Shown here one piece after another: positions 23,931 to 33,032 of a stretch of 47,291 nucleotides of DNA. Source of the stretch: Calditrichota bacterium (lineage in GTDB: Bacteria; Calditrichota; Calditrichia; Calditrichales; Calditrichaceae); contig JAADIP010000175.1 in NCBI GenBank assembly GCA_013151275.1, forward strand, positions 1-47,291. Direction: 5' to 3'. Each line of letters starts with the position of its first letter. Position 1 is the first letter of the stretch. The position numbers and the translations under genes were made by a program. The notes under the pieces were generated by a model that saw only the letters and a list, made by a program, of their open reading frames with translations, made no database searches and had not been told where the DNA came from.

Positions 23931-25298
23931 TTATTTGCGGACTATCAGGGAATCGCTGTATTGAATTGAATCGACGGCATCGATCACATTGATCAGAGGA
24001 ATGCTTACTCTGAAGTTACTGTTAATAACCCGCAACCATTCGTTGGCGATTAACGCGTGACCCAGATCCGTCGGGTGGATGCCGTCAAGGCTGTAAAAAC
24101 CGCCGGTAATAAAATTCGCCGAGACAGTTAATCCGGCAGTATGAAAAGTGTTCGTGATTTCCTTAAAAAAGGAATACATATCCACAACCGGAATCTTCCT
24201 GATCAAACAAATCGAATCGATTGCCGCGTTGTAGTCGTCGATCAAATTTCTGACAATTTCCTGTTCGTTTTTATCGAGAATAACGTCGTCGGGCAGGGGT
24301 TCTCCGTTGCTGTTGGGGAACGAAGCGGGCAAACCGTAGCCTCTTTTGATGAACCCTTTAGCCGGTAAAAGAACCAGATCGCCTTCGGTTACGCCCGTAA
24401 GGGGAATCTGATTTCCGTTATCGTCCAACGCCGGGGTGTTGGTTACCGTGTCAATGACAACGCCGGGGACAGTATTGAAATAGGGCATGTCCAGAATATC
24501 CGGGATATTGGCTACAACCACCGCAGCCTCGGTGCTTTTCAAAGAATCCATTAACTCGGCGTAATACTTTGCAAAATCCTCTTTTGGCGTGGGCGGCTCC
24601 GAAACGTTATAAATCGCATTATACTGAGCGTAACTTAAAATATCGTACATCCCGATCCAGCAGAGAATTAAAGAAGGCTGGTAGAGTTTCGCCTGTTGAA
24701 ATGCCGTTTTGTATCCGTAAGGATCGGGTAAGGGATTTCTCAGAATCACATCGATCAAACCGCTTTTACTCCGGCTGCGCAGTTTAGTTGTGGCTTTTAA
24801 AATATCATCTACGTAAATCCCGGGAATCGCCAGGTTATTGTAAGGAAGAGCCCAGAGCATCACCTCCTCGGAAATAAACGGCATGTTTATGGGATCAAAA
24901 TCCGGATAATCCGCAAAGGGAACGGCGTAAATTACCGGATCGGGAACAACCGTTTGCGGAGTTTCGGGATTATCGAGGTATTTTAATTTGAGAATTCCAT
25001 AACCGGCATAAGATTCCGAGCCTAACCCGGGATAAGCGATATAGGGCTGCTGGAAGTCGGTCGCATCGCCTTGTTTGGCAAGCAAGGCGACAAAATTTTT
25101 CCTTTGATGCTTTTCGGTAAGAGCCGCGGACTGATATCCGGCGATAATATTATCGCCAAGGGCGACTATCCTGCTGAAGAACATCTTTTCGGTGGGGCTC
25201 AGGATTGTACTTTTTAACTTCGGTTCATAAAGCGAGCATGCTGTTGCGATAATTAATAAAATTATCAAAAAGGCTGAACTGCGTATTATTTTTTTCAT
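23931..25298 (-). CDS. SGNH-hydrolase-like lipoprotein, probable pseudoenzyme
   Basis: About 455 aa; lipoprotein signal (hydrophobic run ending IATAC). The fold is that of the GDSL/SGNH esterase family and it is clearly paralogous to the lipoprotein at 26744-28156 (shared GYQSAALT, PYNNL-IPGI, SGLIDVILRNP, VVANIPD, LDGIHPTDLGHALIANEW). Block I reads GDNIIAG, with Asn where the nucleophilic Ser should be. Block II has Ala for Gly (NLAIPG versus NLGIPG in the paralogue). Block III reads IGMYD, losing the oxyanion-hole Asn. Only the block V DGIHP His/Asp remains. It may bind rather than cleave an ester or lipid. ATG 25298 is chosen because GAGGAG lies 8 nt upstream; a longer frame begins at 25322. 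The neighbouring FadL-type porin gene ends just upstream. Confidence 0.85.
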   Translation of the reverse strand: MKKIIRSSAFLIILLIIATACSLYEPKLKSTILSPTEKMFFSRIVALGDNIIAGYQSAALTEKHQRKNFVALLAKQGDATDFQQPYIAYPGLGSESYAGYGILKLKYLDNPETPQTVVPDPVIYAVPFADYPDFDPINMPFISEEVMLWALPYNNLAIPGIYVDDILKATTKLRSRSKSGLIDVILRNPLPDPYGYKTAFQQAKLYQPSLILCWIGMYDILSYAQYNAIYNVSEPPTPKEDFAKYYAELMDSLKSTEAAVVVANIPDILDMPYFNTVPGVVIDTVTNTPALDDNGNQIPLTGVTEGDLVLLPAKGFIKRGYGLPASFPNSNGEPLPDDVILDKNEQEIVRNLIDDYNAAIDSICLIRKIPVVDMYSFFKEITNTFHTAGLTVSANFITGGFYSLDGIHPTDLGHALIANEWLRVINSNFRVSIPLINVIDAVDSIQYSDSLIVRK

Positions 25299-25321
25299 TG
25301 ATATTGCTCCTCTGTAGTTCA

Positions 25322-26578
25322 CTAAAAAGCGTAGCCCACGGTCAAGCCGTAAAGATTGGCTATTCCCGTGTATTTACCGTCAAAATTATTAACCGACTGC
25401 TTTATATTGCGATCATCCTGCAAAAGGATTTGGTAAGCAACATCCACACTCCAACTCTTTAAACGGTAGCCAAGCCCGATGGTGTAATTATGACGATCGT
25501 TTTCGGGTAAGGTCGGTTCCACATAAGCGGAAGGCACGGCGTGGTAATCCCACAGGTATCCGGCGCGCAAGGTAAAATGTGGATCCAGACGATATTCTAT
25601 TCCGAAACGGAGGCTGAAGGAATCACTATAATTGCGCGGACTAACGGTCTCCTTTTCCCCTCCCACGGGGTCCGCAAATGTAACTTTCAGACGGTCGTAG
25701 GTGTGCCAGCCCATATACACGTAATTAAACTCAAAGCTCAGGTTTTCCGTCGCTTCATAGGCTATTCCGAGACCAAACGTTGCGGGCAACACTAACTTTG
25801 ATTTGGCTTTTGTTTTTGCGGGAAACAAAGACGAAACCTCATTGTTTATAATCGGGTCGGTAGTGGTCGGAAAAGTAAATCTCGCTTCACCGTCGTTAAA
25901 ATTCAGCGTCACCGAACTGCGATAAACGGCTCCCAGATGTAAGCGCTTAAAAAACGTGTATCTCAATCCCAGATTTATTCCGAAGCCGGTAGTGTTTGCT
26001 TTGAGTTTTGAATGTCCGAAAAGATTGCGCGGAGTAAAGAAGACGTCTTTTTCCATTTCGACATTTGCCTGAACAAGCGATACTCCGGCAGCCGCAGAAA
26101 GGTTATCCGTTAATTTAGCGGCAATTACCGGATTGTAATAAAAAGTTTGCAATTCCGTGCGAGTGGTTAATAGTCTTCCGACCCAGGGATGTTCTTTTGT
26201 TCCCCATTCGGTGGCGAGTCCGAACGGCGAATAGAAACCGAAACCCGCGGTAAGCCAGGGTTTAATGGAATAGCTTAAATACAAATGGGTGGGAAAGAAC
26301 ACATTTTTTTTGGCTTCCGTGTAAAATTTGGAATCCATTGTCGAGGGACCGGTGAAAGAGAATTGGGGTTGAATGGCGGTAGTGCCGACCGAAATTTGCC
26401 AACCGGAAAGTTGCGAAATTCCGGCGGGATTATAAAAAACAGCCGAGGGATCATCCGCGCGCGCAATAAACGCTCCGCCCAATGCGGTTGCCCGGCTGCC
26501 CTGCTCGTAAATCGAAAACCCGGATGCCAATACAAACGAGGCAGGTAAAAATAGTAACAAGAATAGCTTTTTAAACAT
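25322..26578 (-). CDS. FadL/OmpP1/TodX-family outer-membrane transporter (copy A)
   Basis: 418 aa with signal peptide (about 1-18, ending VLASG). The mature N-terminus GFSIYEQGSRATALGGAF and DDPSAVFYNPAGI are the family hallmarks: N-terminal hatch and start of the 14-strand barrel. The protein ends in an aromatic strand (LYGLTVGYAF), as expected for BAM-inserted barrels. FadL proteins passively move long-chain fatty acids or other hydrophobic compounds across the outer membrane. AGGAGG lies 5-6 nt before the ATG. It is followed at once by the inactive-looking SGNH lipoprotein and is a tandem duplicate of the gene at 28183-29451, so the pair probably handles an ester or hydrocarbon-type substrate. 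Confidence 0.93.
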   Translation of the reverse strand: MFKKLFLLLFLPASFVLASGFSIYEQGSRATALGGAFIARADDPSAVFYNPAGISQLSGWQISVGTTAIQPQFSFTGPSTMDSKFYTEAKKNVFFPTHLYLSYSIKPWLTAGFGFYSPFGLATEWGTKEHPWVGRLLTTRTELQTFYYNPVIAAKLTDNLSAAAGVSLVQANVEMEKDVFFTPRNLFGHSKLKANTTGFGINLGLRYTFFKRLHLGAVYRSSVTLNFNDGEARFTFPTTTDPIINNEVSSLFPAKTKAKSKLVLPATFGLGIAYEATENLSFEFNYVYMGWHTYDRLKVTFADPVGGEKETVSPRNYSDSFSLRFGIEYRLDPHFTLRAGYLWDYHAVPSAYVEPTLPENDRHNYTIGLGYRLKSWSVDVAYQILLQDDRNIKQSVNNFDGKYTGIANLYGLTVGYAF

Positions 26579-26691
26579 GAAGCCTCCTAATCATTGCAGA
26601 TACTGTATGAAAACGATCAAAACAATATAAAAGGATTTTATCAACAATCGCAACACTTCCTTTCACTAAGATAATTACATACGCAAAAAAA

Positions 26692-26717
26692 AAGGCAGAG
26701 ATTCATATCTCTGCCTT
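26692..26717 (-). terminator. Rho-independent terminator after the second SGNH lipoprotein gene
   Basis: Perfect 11-bp stem AAGGCAGAGAT / ATCTCTGCCTT with a 4-nt loop, followed on the minus strand by a run of nine T. It lies about 27 nt after the stop at 26744 and separates the two porin/hydrolase units. Confidence 0.92.
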
Positions 26718-26743
26718 AAAATCAAAAATAATTTAAAAAAAGA

Positions 26744-28156
26744 TTACAGATTGATCTTGCCGCCGAATATTTCGGGTATAGTCAGCATATTTGGCAATTT
26801 GGCTATTTTTTGCAAATTTAGTTTCAAAGGCTGTTGTTCCTCAAGAAACTGCAATAAATCGATCATCGGGACATTAGCTCCGAAGGTCTCGTTAATAGAG
26901 GTGATAAATTCATTGGCGATTAAGGCGTAGCCTAAGTTAGTGGGATGCACTCCGTCAAGACTAAAAATGCCGCCCGACAAAAAGTTGGTTGTCAGGGTAA
27001 CGCCGGCTAACGGGTATCCGTCCTCATCCGAGGCGTCCACCAATAAAGCGTTGATATCAACCAGAGCAACCTTGCCGCCGCTGTTTGCCGCCAAATCGGA
27101 AATTACCGCGTTAAAATCGGCAACTGCTTGTCTGGCTATCGCTTTTTCCTGTTTATCGAGAACGAATGCGGAAGGCAGAGGCGCCGACTTATCGAGTCCG
27201 AGAGGCACGTCCGCAGGTCCGTAAGTTCCCGAAACATCGCCGATATACGATTTTGCGGTCAACAATATCAAATCTTCCGCCGTAGCCTGACGTACGCCGT
27301 CGGTAGCCTGAATCCACAAAGGAATGTTGTTGCCCTGAACTTCGACCATGTAAGGAACGGTTGTAAAAAACGGCACATTTGTTACATCCGGAATATTGGC
27401 GAGCACAACTTTTGTCCCGGCATTAAGCAGCTTTTGCAGCAGAGAATTGTAAAGATACGCGAAGGTATTTTTATCGGTCGGGGCGGGCGGATATGTTCCG
27501 CCGCTTGTGGCGTAACCCAATACGTCATTATTTCCGATCCATAACGAAACCAGTTTAGGTTGCAGACTTAACGCCTGCTGTAAGGCAGTGGTGTTCCCAA
27601 AAGCGGGGTTGCGCAAAACCACGTCAATTAATCCCGAGCCGCTGTAACTCTGCGCTGATGAAATAGCGCTGTCCACATCCGCCAGAACAATTCCCGGAAT
27701 TCCGAGATTATTATAGGGTCTGCCAAGTCCCGCTACTTCGGCATTTAAAAAAGGATTAAAGGGATCAAAACCGGTTCCCGCGTAAGGCACGGGATCGATT
27801 TTCGGATTGCCGTTTTCATCGAATCCGTTGAATTGTAAAATTCCCGCTCCCTTTTCGGTATATGCGCCCAGACCGGGCCAGCCGAGCAGCGGCTGAGTGA
27901 ATTGATCATCAGATAAGCCCGCCTGTTTGGCGATTTGTTTGACAAAACTGTACTCCTGATATTTTGCCGTAAGAGCAGCCGATTGATATCCGGCTGTCAG
28001 ACTGTTGCCAAGAGCGACAAAACTCATAAACAGCTCCTGCGCGGGCTGATTAAGCTGCACAGGATTGGATTTTTTAATCGATGGTTCTTCAAGCTTACAA
28101 CCAGCGATAAAAAAACTAAATAAAATTAATACTAAAAATATCTTTAAAATTTTCAT
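26744..28156 (-). CDS. SGNH/GDSL-hydrolase lipoprotein (active-type copy)
   Basis: 470 aa; lipobox FFIAGC (Cys near residue 20). All four SGNH blocks are present: GNSLTAG with the nucleophile Ser (Asp of GDSL replaced by Asn), NLGIPGI with Gly, IGNND with the oxyanion Asn, and DGVHPTNLG with the Asp/His pair. A likely esterase or lipase on the outer membrane. An insertion of about 150 residues between blocks III and V carries PDVTNVPFF and TAKSYIGDVSGTYGP, also seen in related Bacteroidota SGNH lipoproteins. GGAGG lies about 9 nt before the ATG. It directly follows a FadL-type porin gene (26-nt gap), so released fatty acids or similar products could enter through that porin. Confidence 0.92.
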   Translation of the reverse strand: MKILKIFLVLILFSFFIAGCKLEEPSIKKSNPVQLNQPAQELFMSFVALGNSLTAGYQSAALTAKYQEYSFVKQIAKQAGLSDDQFTQPLLGWPGLGAYTEKGAGILQFNGFDENGNPKIDPVPYAGTGFDPFNPFLNAEVAGLGRPYNNLGIPGIVLADVDSAISSAQSYSGSGLIDVVLRNPAFGNTTALQQALSLQPKLVSLWIGNNDVLGYATSGGTYPPAPTDKNTFAYLYNSLLQKLLNAGTKVVLANIPDVTNVPFFTTVPYMVEVQGNNIPLWIQATDGVRQATAEDLILLTAKSYIGDVSGTYGPADVPLGLDKSAPLPSAFVLDKQEKAIARQAVADFNAVISDLAANSGGKVALVDINALLVDASDEDGYPLAGVTLTTNFLSGGIFSLDGVHPTNLGYALIANEFITSINETFGANVPMIDLLQFLEEQQPLKLNLQKIAKLPNMLTIPEIFGGKINL

Positions 28157-28182
28157 TTATATTTTCCTCCATCTTTTCCCAT

Positions 28183-29451
28183 TTATAATGAGTAACCAAG
28201 AGTAAAGCCAAACAGATTAGCCAGACTCTTATAGGTTCCGTTAAAATTGTCCACAGACTCGGTGATCTTTCGATCGTCCTGCAACAACAACATATAGGCA
28301 AAATCAAAAGTTAAATTATTCCATTTATAACCGAACCCAATATTGTATATATTACGGTCGCCTTCCGGCAAAGATGGTTCAACGCGATTATCCGGAACAG
28401 CCTTGTTATCTTTTAAGTAACCGGCTCGAACGGCAAAATTATCGCTGACTCGATATTCCATTCCCAGACGATAACTGGCGGAATTTTCATATTTTCTTTC
28501 GTTAACGCTCTCGGTTTTACCCCCGACAGGGTCTTTGAACTTAACGGTCAGTACATCGTAAGAACTCCAACCGATGACAAAATAATTAAATTCAGCCGTC
28601 AACCGATCGCTGAAATCATAAGCGATTCCGACACTGGTGAAGGTCGGCAATTCCAGATCGGCGTCGCCCTTGGTATTCGGGAAAAGATACTTGAGTTCCG
28701 CTAACATCAATTGTTGCTGCGGATCGCTGGAATCGATGGAGGGATATTCAAACTGAGCGTCCCCGTCCTTGAATTTTAACATTACATTGCTGCGGTAAGC
28801 CGCGCCTAAAGTTAACTTTTCCGTAGGTTTGTACTGTATTCCGACATTAAAACCGTAACCCACGGTCGATGCTTTTAGTTTTGAATAAAGATCAATATCC
28901 CGCACCGGATAATTTACTACTTTTTCCAAATCCACATCGCCCATGGCAATGTCGGCTCCCACAGCAACCGATAAATTATCGGAAATTTTATAGGCGATTA
29001 CCGGATTGATAAAAATAGTTTGCACTTTTGAAATTGTGGCAAGATATTTTCCGGGCCAATCTTTACCCCAATTGGAACCCAGACCAAAAGGAACAAAAAC
29101 GCCTAATCCTGCGCTAAAGCGATCGTTAAAAGTGTACGAAACATAAAGATGAGGAGGAAAAAAGGTTTCTGTTTCAGCCTCATTGTAAAGATTCGGATCT
29201 TTAATGGTCGGACCAATAAAGCTCGCTTGCGGTTGAATAATTGTTCCTCCGATTGCAATATTCCACCCCTTAAGCGAAGTAATTCCGGCAGGATTGAAGA
29301 AAATTGCGCTTACATCATTTGCTTTAGCCACAAATGCGCCAGCCATAGCCATCGATTTGGCTCCCTGTTCGTAAATAGAGAACCCCGAGCCAAAGACCAT
29401 GGTACTGCTTAACAATACAATTAACAACAAACCCAAGAGCTTCTTATGCAT
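28183..29451 (-). CDS. FadL/OmpP1/TodX-family outer-membrane transporter (copy B)
   Basis: 422 aa; signal peptide about 1-21 (ending MVFGSG), then GFSIYEQGAKSMAMAGAF and NDVSAIFFNPAGI, matching copy A closely. The barrel ends ANLFGFTLGYSL. It is the first gene of the four-gene tandem unit (FadL-B, SGNH-B, FadL-A, SGNH-A). GGAGG lies 4 nt before the ATG. Substrate is unknown; family knowledge suggests fatty acids or other hydrophobic molecules. A candidate promoter lies about 45-70 nt upstream. Confidence 0.93.
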   Translation of the reverse strand: MHKKLLGLLLIVLLSSTMVFGSGFSIYEQGAKSMAMAGAFVAKANDVSAIFFNPAGITSLKGWNIAIGGTIIQPQASFIGPTIKDPNLYNEAETETFFPPHLYVSYTFNDRFSAGLGVFVPFGLGSNWGKDWPGKYLATISKVQTIFINPVIAYKISDNLSVAVGADIAMGDVDLEKVVNYPVRDIDLYSKLKASTVGYGFNVGIQYKPTEKLTLGAAYRSNVMLKFKDGDAQFEYPSIDSSDPQQQLMLAELKYLFPNTKGDADLELPTFTSVGIAYDFSDRLTAEFNYFVIGWSSYDVLTVKFKDPVGGKTESVNERKYENSASYRLGMEYRVSDNFAVRAGYLKDNKAVPDNRVEPSLPEGDRNIYNIGFGYKWNNLTFDFAYMLLLQDDRKITESVDNFNGTYKSLANLFGFTLGYSL

Positions 29452-29494
29452 AGCACCTCCTTTGAATTAGTTCATTTAAACAAAAATCTTTTAA

Positions 29495-29523
29495 AAAATA
29501 CAAGATTATCACCCATTATTCAA
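29495..29523 (-). promoter_or_regulatory. Candidate promoter of the FadL/SGNH operon
   Basis: On the minus strand, TTGAAT and TATTTT are separated by exactly 17 nt within a very AT-rich gap, about 44 nt before the ATG at 29451. It resembles a sigma-70-type -35/-10 pair, but AT-rich sequence produces such matches by chance and FCB-group promoters often differ. Confidence 0.3.
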
Positions 29524-29732
29524 CTTTTTAATTTTTCATATCAATTTATTTTTGTTAAATTTATCACTTGGTTATAAAATAATTTATTATTTGAGTCGAT
29601 ATTCATTCAAATATTTGTAATAATTTAAGAAGAAAAATCAGGTTAAGCCGATACCTTAAAATACGGAGCAATCGGGTCGGAATCCGGAAGCACCCGAATA
29701 ATATTAAGCCGGCGCCGAAACATCCTTTTTAT

Positions 29733-31007
29733 TTAGATAATCGTATTGTTCGGAATAATGGTACCTTTAGGAATAATAATTATTCCGTCGCGAATGGAAT
29801 AAAATTCACCGTCCTCGAACTGTTTATTGTCTTTATTCAGAAGGTGGACATTGTTCCCGATCTGACAGTTCAAATCGATAATGGTGTTACGAATGATGCA
29901 ATTATTTCCTATTCCCAAATTAGGAATCCCCCTTTCGATATTCTTTGAACGGGTCTGGATGGTTTCGTATCTGGTATTGCCCATAATAATCGACCTTTGA
30001 ACCAGAGTGCCTTCTTCGATAAAAGAACGAATGCCGATAATGGAATTTTCAATAATCGATCCCAACAAAATACTGCCTTCGGCGATGATCGATTGATGAA
30101 TTTGACAATTGTAAATTTTTGAAGGCGGCAAATACCGCGGATGAGTATAAAAAGGATGATTCTCGTCATAAAAATCGAATCTGGGAATCGGCTGAATCAG
30201 CTCAATATGGGCGTCGAAAAAGGCGCGGATCGTACCGATGTCCTCCCAGTAACCGTCAAAAAAGTAAGCGGCAACTTTGTACTTTTTTATGGCTTCGGGA
30301 ATGATCTCCCTTCCGAAATCTTCATAGTCGGTGGAATGCAAAATATCGAATAACACCTCTTTTCTGAAAATGTAAATTCCCATGGAAGCCAGATGGGTTC
30401 TATTTTCGGGCTCGATGTTAAAGTGTTCGAACAACTTCCGATTCACCACAAATTTATCAAGCACTTCGTCGGATTCCGGTTTCTCGTAAAACTCCCTGAT
30501 CCACCCGTCATCGTCGGTTTTTAAAATTCCGAAATCTTTTGTCTGCTCCCGCGAAATGGGTTTTACTCCTATCGTAATATCCGCCTTTTTCTTCAAGTGA
30601 TATTCAAAAAATTTGCTGTAATCCATACGATAGAGATGATCCCCCGAAAGGATGATGATGTGCTTATCCGCAGATTCCAAATACATCAAATTTTTTCTGA
30701 CTGCGTCGGCGGTTCCCTGATACCAATCCTGGCTCTCACTGGTTTGCTGAGCGGATAAAATTCGTACAAATCCGTCGCTAAACGTGTCGAAATAATAGGT
30801 TCTGGTTACATGACGATGCAGCGATTCGGTATTGAATTGTGTCAATATAAAAATTTTGCGGACGCCCGAATGCAGACAATTACTAATCGGAATATCTATT
30901 AAGCGGAACTTTCCGCCAATCGGCACCGCGGGTTTAGCTCTAAGCTTAGTCAGGGGATATAACCGCGTGCCTCTTCCTCCGCCCAAAATAACGGCTGTTA
31001 ATTTCAT
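29733..31007 (-). CDS. glgC: Glucose-1-phosphate adenylyltransferase (ADP-glucose pyrophosphorylase)
   Basis: 424 aa, the normal length. Makes ADP-glucose from ATP and glucose-1-phosphate for glycogen synthesis. Motifs: AVILGGGRGTRLYPLTKLRA (nucleotide binding), KPAVPIGGKFRLIDIPISNC, WYQGTADAVRKN, IILSGDHLYRMDY (catalytic Asp) and FGILKTDDDGWIREFYEKP (substrate loop). The C-terminal third is a left-handed beta-helix (hexapeptide repeats: SIIAEGSILLGSIIENSIIG and IRNTIIDLNCQIGNN). GAGG lies 5 nt before the ATG. It stands alone with no glgA or glgB nearby. It is a sink for glucose released by mannan phosphorolysis, though any link to that locus is only metabolic. Confidence 0.96.
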   Translation of the reverse strand: MKLTAVILGGGRGTRLYPLTKLRAKPAVPIGGKFRLIDIPISNCLHSGVRKIFILTQFNTESLHRHVTRTYYFDTFSDGFVRILSAQQTSESQDWYQGTADAVRKNLMYLESADKHIIILSGDHLYRMDYSKFFEYHLKKKADITIGVKPISREQTKDFGILKTDDDGWIREFYEKPESDEVLDKFVVNRKLFEHFNIEPENRTHLASMGIYIFRKEVLFDILHSTDYEDFGREIIPEAIKKYKVAAYFFDGYWEDIGTIRAFFDAHIELIQPIPRFDFYDENHPFYTHPRYLPPSKIYNCQIHQSIIAEGSILLGSIIENSIIGIRSFIEEGTLVQRSIIMGNTRYETIQTRSKNIERGIPNLGIGNNCIIRNTIIDLNCQIGNNVHLLNKDNKQFEDGEFYSIRDGIIIIPKGTIIPNNTII

Positions 31008-31487
31008 ATTAACCTCTGTTTAAGTTTTTAATGTGAATAAAATCAAGGTTTCCTTTTTCATCATAACCCGCCCGAAACAAATCCCTTTTAGATTCAGGTG
31101 ACGGGTAACCACGCCCCGCTCTTTTAAAAGCCGTTCCGATAATTCAGCAGACAATTTTTTGCCCTCTGCAAAACCCCGGTCCTCCTGAATTAAGAACCTT
31201 TTGAAGTCCTGATTGTTTCACCGTTTTTAATAATCCCCGACTACTCCTCAGAAAATTAAGTCAAAAAAGATAATCATATTAAATGACCGGCTATTTTGTA
31301 AGATTTTCTTCCGATCAATACACAAAATTATCTCAATAAAACATCAACAGGCTACCGCGCATCAGAACCGTTCTCCGTAACATAATCTGCGATAATTTTT
31401 AATCTTCTTTTTTTAACGCCTTTTTATCGGCAGCCGTCCGTTGTATTCAACCTTCCTTCCTTAAAAAAAACAAAATTTTCGGGAAAG
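31008..31487. other. 480-bp gap between glgC and the serine hydrolase gene
   Basis: No convincing gene. A 44-codon minus-strand frame (31154-31020, TTG start, GAGG 8 nt upstream) ends 13 nt before glgC, but I recognise nothing in it. The rest is AT-rich with no clear terminator hairpin. It probably carries the glgC promoter. Confidence 0.5.
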
Positions 31488-32678
31488 TCAATTTTCGACA
31501 GAGGCTGCAACCACATTTGCGATTAAAGATCTTAAACGAACCACGCTGCCCTGATCATGGGGATGAACGCGGTTGGTCAGCAAAATCACGACAACTTTGC
31601 TTTCGGGATCAATTGTAATCGAAGTGCCCGTGTATCCGGTGTGTCCGAACGCCCGATCGCCAAACAGGTCGCCCATATTCGAATTATAAACCGAGTGCGC
31701 ATCCCACCCCAGAGTACGACCGAATTTTTCAAAACCCCGGGGAACTGAGATCATTTTGCGTACCGCCGGTTTGCTCAGAATACGCCTTCCGTTCCAGGAG
31801 CCCTCGTTTAAAAGCATGGCGGCATAAATGGCAAGATCGTCGGCTGTGGAAAAAAGTCCGGCGTTCCCCGAAACGCCCCCGTTCATTACTCTGGCTAAAG
31901 GATCGTGCACTTTTCCTAACAACACCTCTCCGTCTTCTAAAATTTCCGTCGCCGCGCAAAATTCCGTTCTCTCTTTCGGCGGATTGTAAAAAGTGCTCAT
32001 CATTCCGAGCGGGTTAAAAATATTATCCCGGGTAAAATCGTCTAAAGATTGCCCGGAAATTATTTCAATAATGCGCTGCAAGGTAATATAATTAAGACAA
32101 CTATATTTAAAATAGACGCCGGGTTCGTGGTGCCGCGGCGCGCGGGCAATGTAAGTAATCAAAGAATCCGGAGCGGGAGACCCGAACCGCTTTGCCAGTT
32201 CTTTTACCGGCGCATACGGAGGCAGACCCGACGTATGCGTTAAAAGGTGGATGATTCTGATCGGCTCGCCGGAATGATCTTTTTCGTTCTTTCGGCTAAA
32301 TTCAGGAATAAACCGGTCAACGCGATCCATGAGGCGTAATTTGCCCCTGTCGATTAAGATCATAGCCGATGTGGCTGTGGCTACCGGTTTTGTAATCGAC
32401 GCCAGATCAAAGATGGTTTTGACGGTCATCTTCTTTTTATTCGGAAGCAACTGGCGATATCCGTAAGCCTTTCGGTACACGACTTTGTTTTCTCGCGTTA
32501 CCAAAAAAACAGCTCCGGGAATTGTGCTGTCCCGAATTGCCTGATTTATTATCTCGTCAGCCCTTTTAAGCTGATTTAAATCCATCCCTGCCTTTTCTGG
32601 GGAGACCACGGGCAATAATTGCGCATATAAAAAGGAACACCAAAAAAACAGAAGTAAGAGCAAAGATTTGTTAATCAT
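31488..32678 (-). CDS. Beta-lactamase-fold serine hydrolase (class C / esterase type), secreted
   Basis: 396 aa with signal peptide (about 1-19, ending FLYAQ). The SxxK nucleophile motif is SITK within DLASITKPVATATSAM (near residue 94). The third motif is HTG within FGHTGYTGTS. The second motif usually reads Y-S-D/N-L-N or Y-A-N; here it is YSCLNY, with Cys in the variable position and the catalytic Tyr kept. The LLTHTSGLPPY segment is typical of this esterase/penicillin-binding family. It may be a D-aminopeptidase, an esterase or a peptidoglycan hydrolase; sequence alone does not discriminate and antibiotic resistance should not be assumed. GGAG lies 5 nt before the ATG. Confidence 0.9.
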   Translation of the reverse strand: MINKSLLLLLFFWCSFLYAQLLPVVSPEKAGMDLNQLKRADEIINQAIRDSTIPGAVFLVTRENKVVYRKAYGYRQLLPNKKKMTVKTIFDLASITKPVATATSAMILIDRGKLRLMDRVDRFIPEFSRKNEKDHSGEPIRIIHLLTHTSGLPPYAPVKELAKRFGSPAPDSLITYIARAPRHHEPGVYFKYSCLNYITLQRIIEIISGQSLDDFTRDNIFNPLGMMSTFYNPPKERTEFCAATEILEDGEVLLGKVHDPLARVMNGGVSGNAGLFSTADDLAIYAAMLLNEGSWNGRRILSKPAVRKMISVPRGFEKFGRTLGWDAHSVYNSNMGDLFGDRAFGHTGYTGTSITIDPESKVVVILLTNRVHPHDQGSVVRLRSLIANVVAASVEN

Positions 32679-33032
32679 AATTTCTCCGGAATTTTAAAGA
32701 CCATGTTAATTTGTGGATTCCCGCATAATATACCAAATTTTTAATATTTATAAAATCCGAATTATGGAAAGATTTGGTTATATTCCGTATTTAATATAAA
32801 TAAATCACAACTTCTTTCTGTTTTTTAAATATTTTACTTTAAGTTTGCAAATTTTTGACGAACATAAATTCTAATTTATATTAGTATTGGACGGAAAACA
32901 GAGTTCGGAAAAGAGAATATTATTATTTTAAAATGAAAACGCTCATTCATCATTTTAATTCAACTGAAATTTAACGGAATTCGATTTTTTGGATAAAAAA
33001 CATAAACTCTAAATTAAACTCGAAGTTGGCTT
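32679..33032. other. 354-bp AT-rich divergent intergenic region
   Basis: Lies between the starts of the serine hydrolase (minus) and the PAS-GGDEF-EAL gene (plus), so it should hold both promoters. It is unusually AT-rich. An inverted pair AAAATGA / TCATTTT lies at about 32931-32957. No gene or RNA is recognised. Confidence 0.5.

Noticed and set aside
31488-32678. Antibiotic-resistance beta-lactamase
   Set aside because: The SxxK/Tyr/HTG pattern fits the broad class C-fold esterase and peptidase group; nothing points to true beta-lactamase function.
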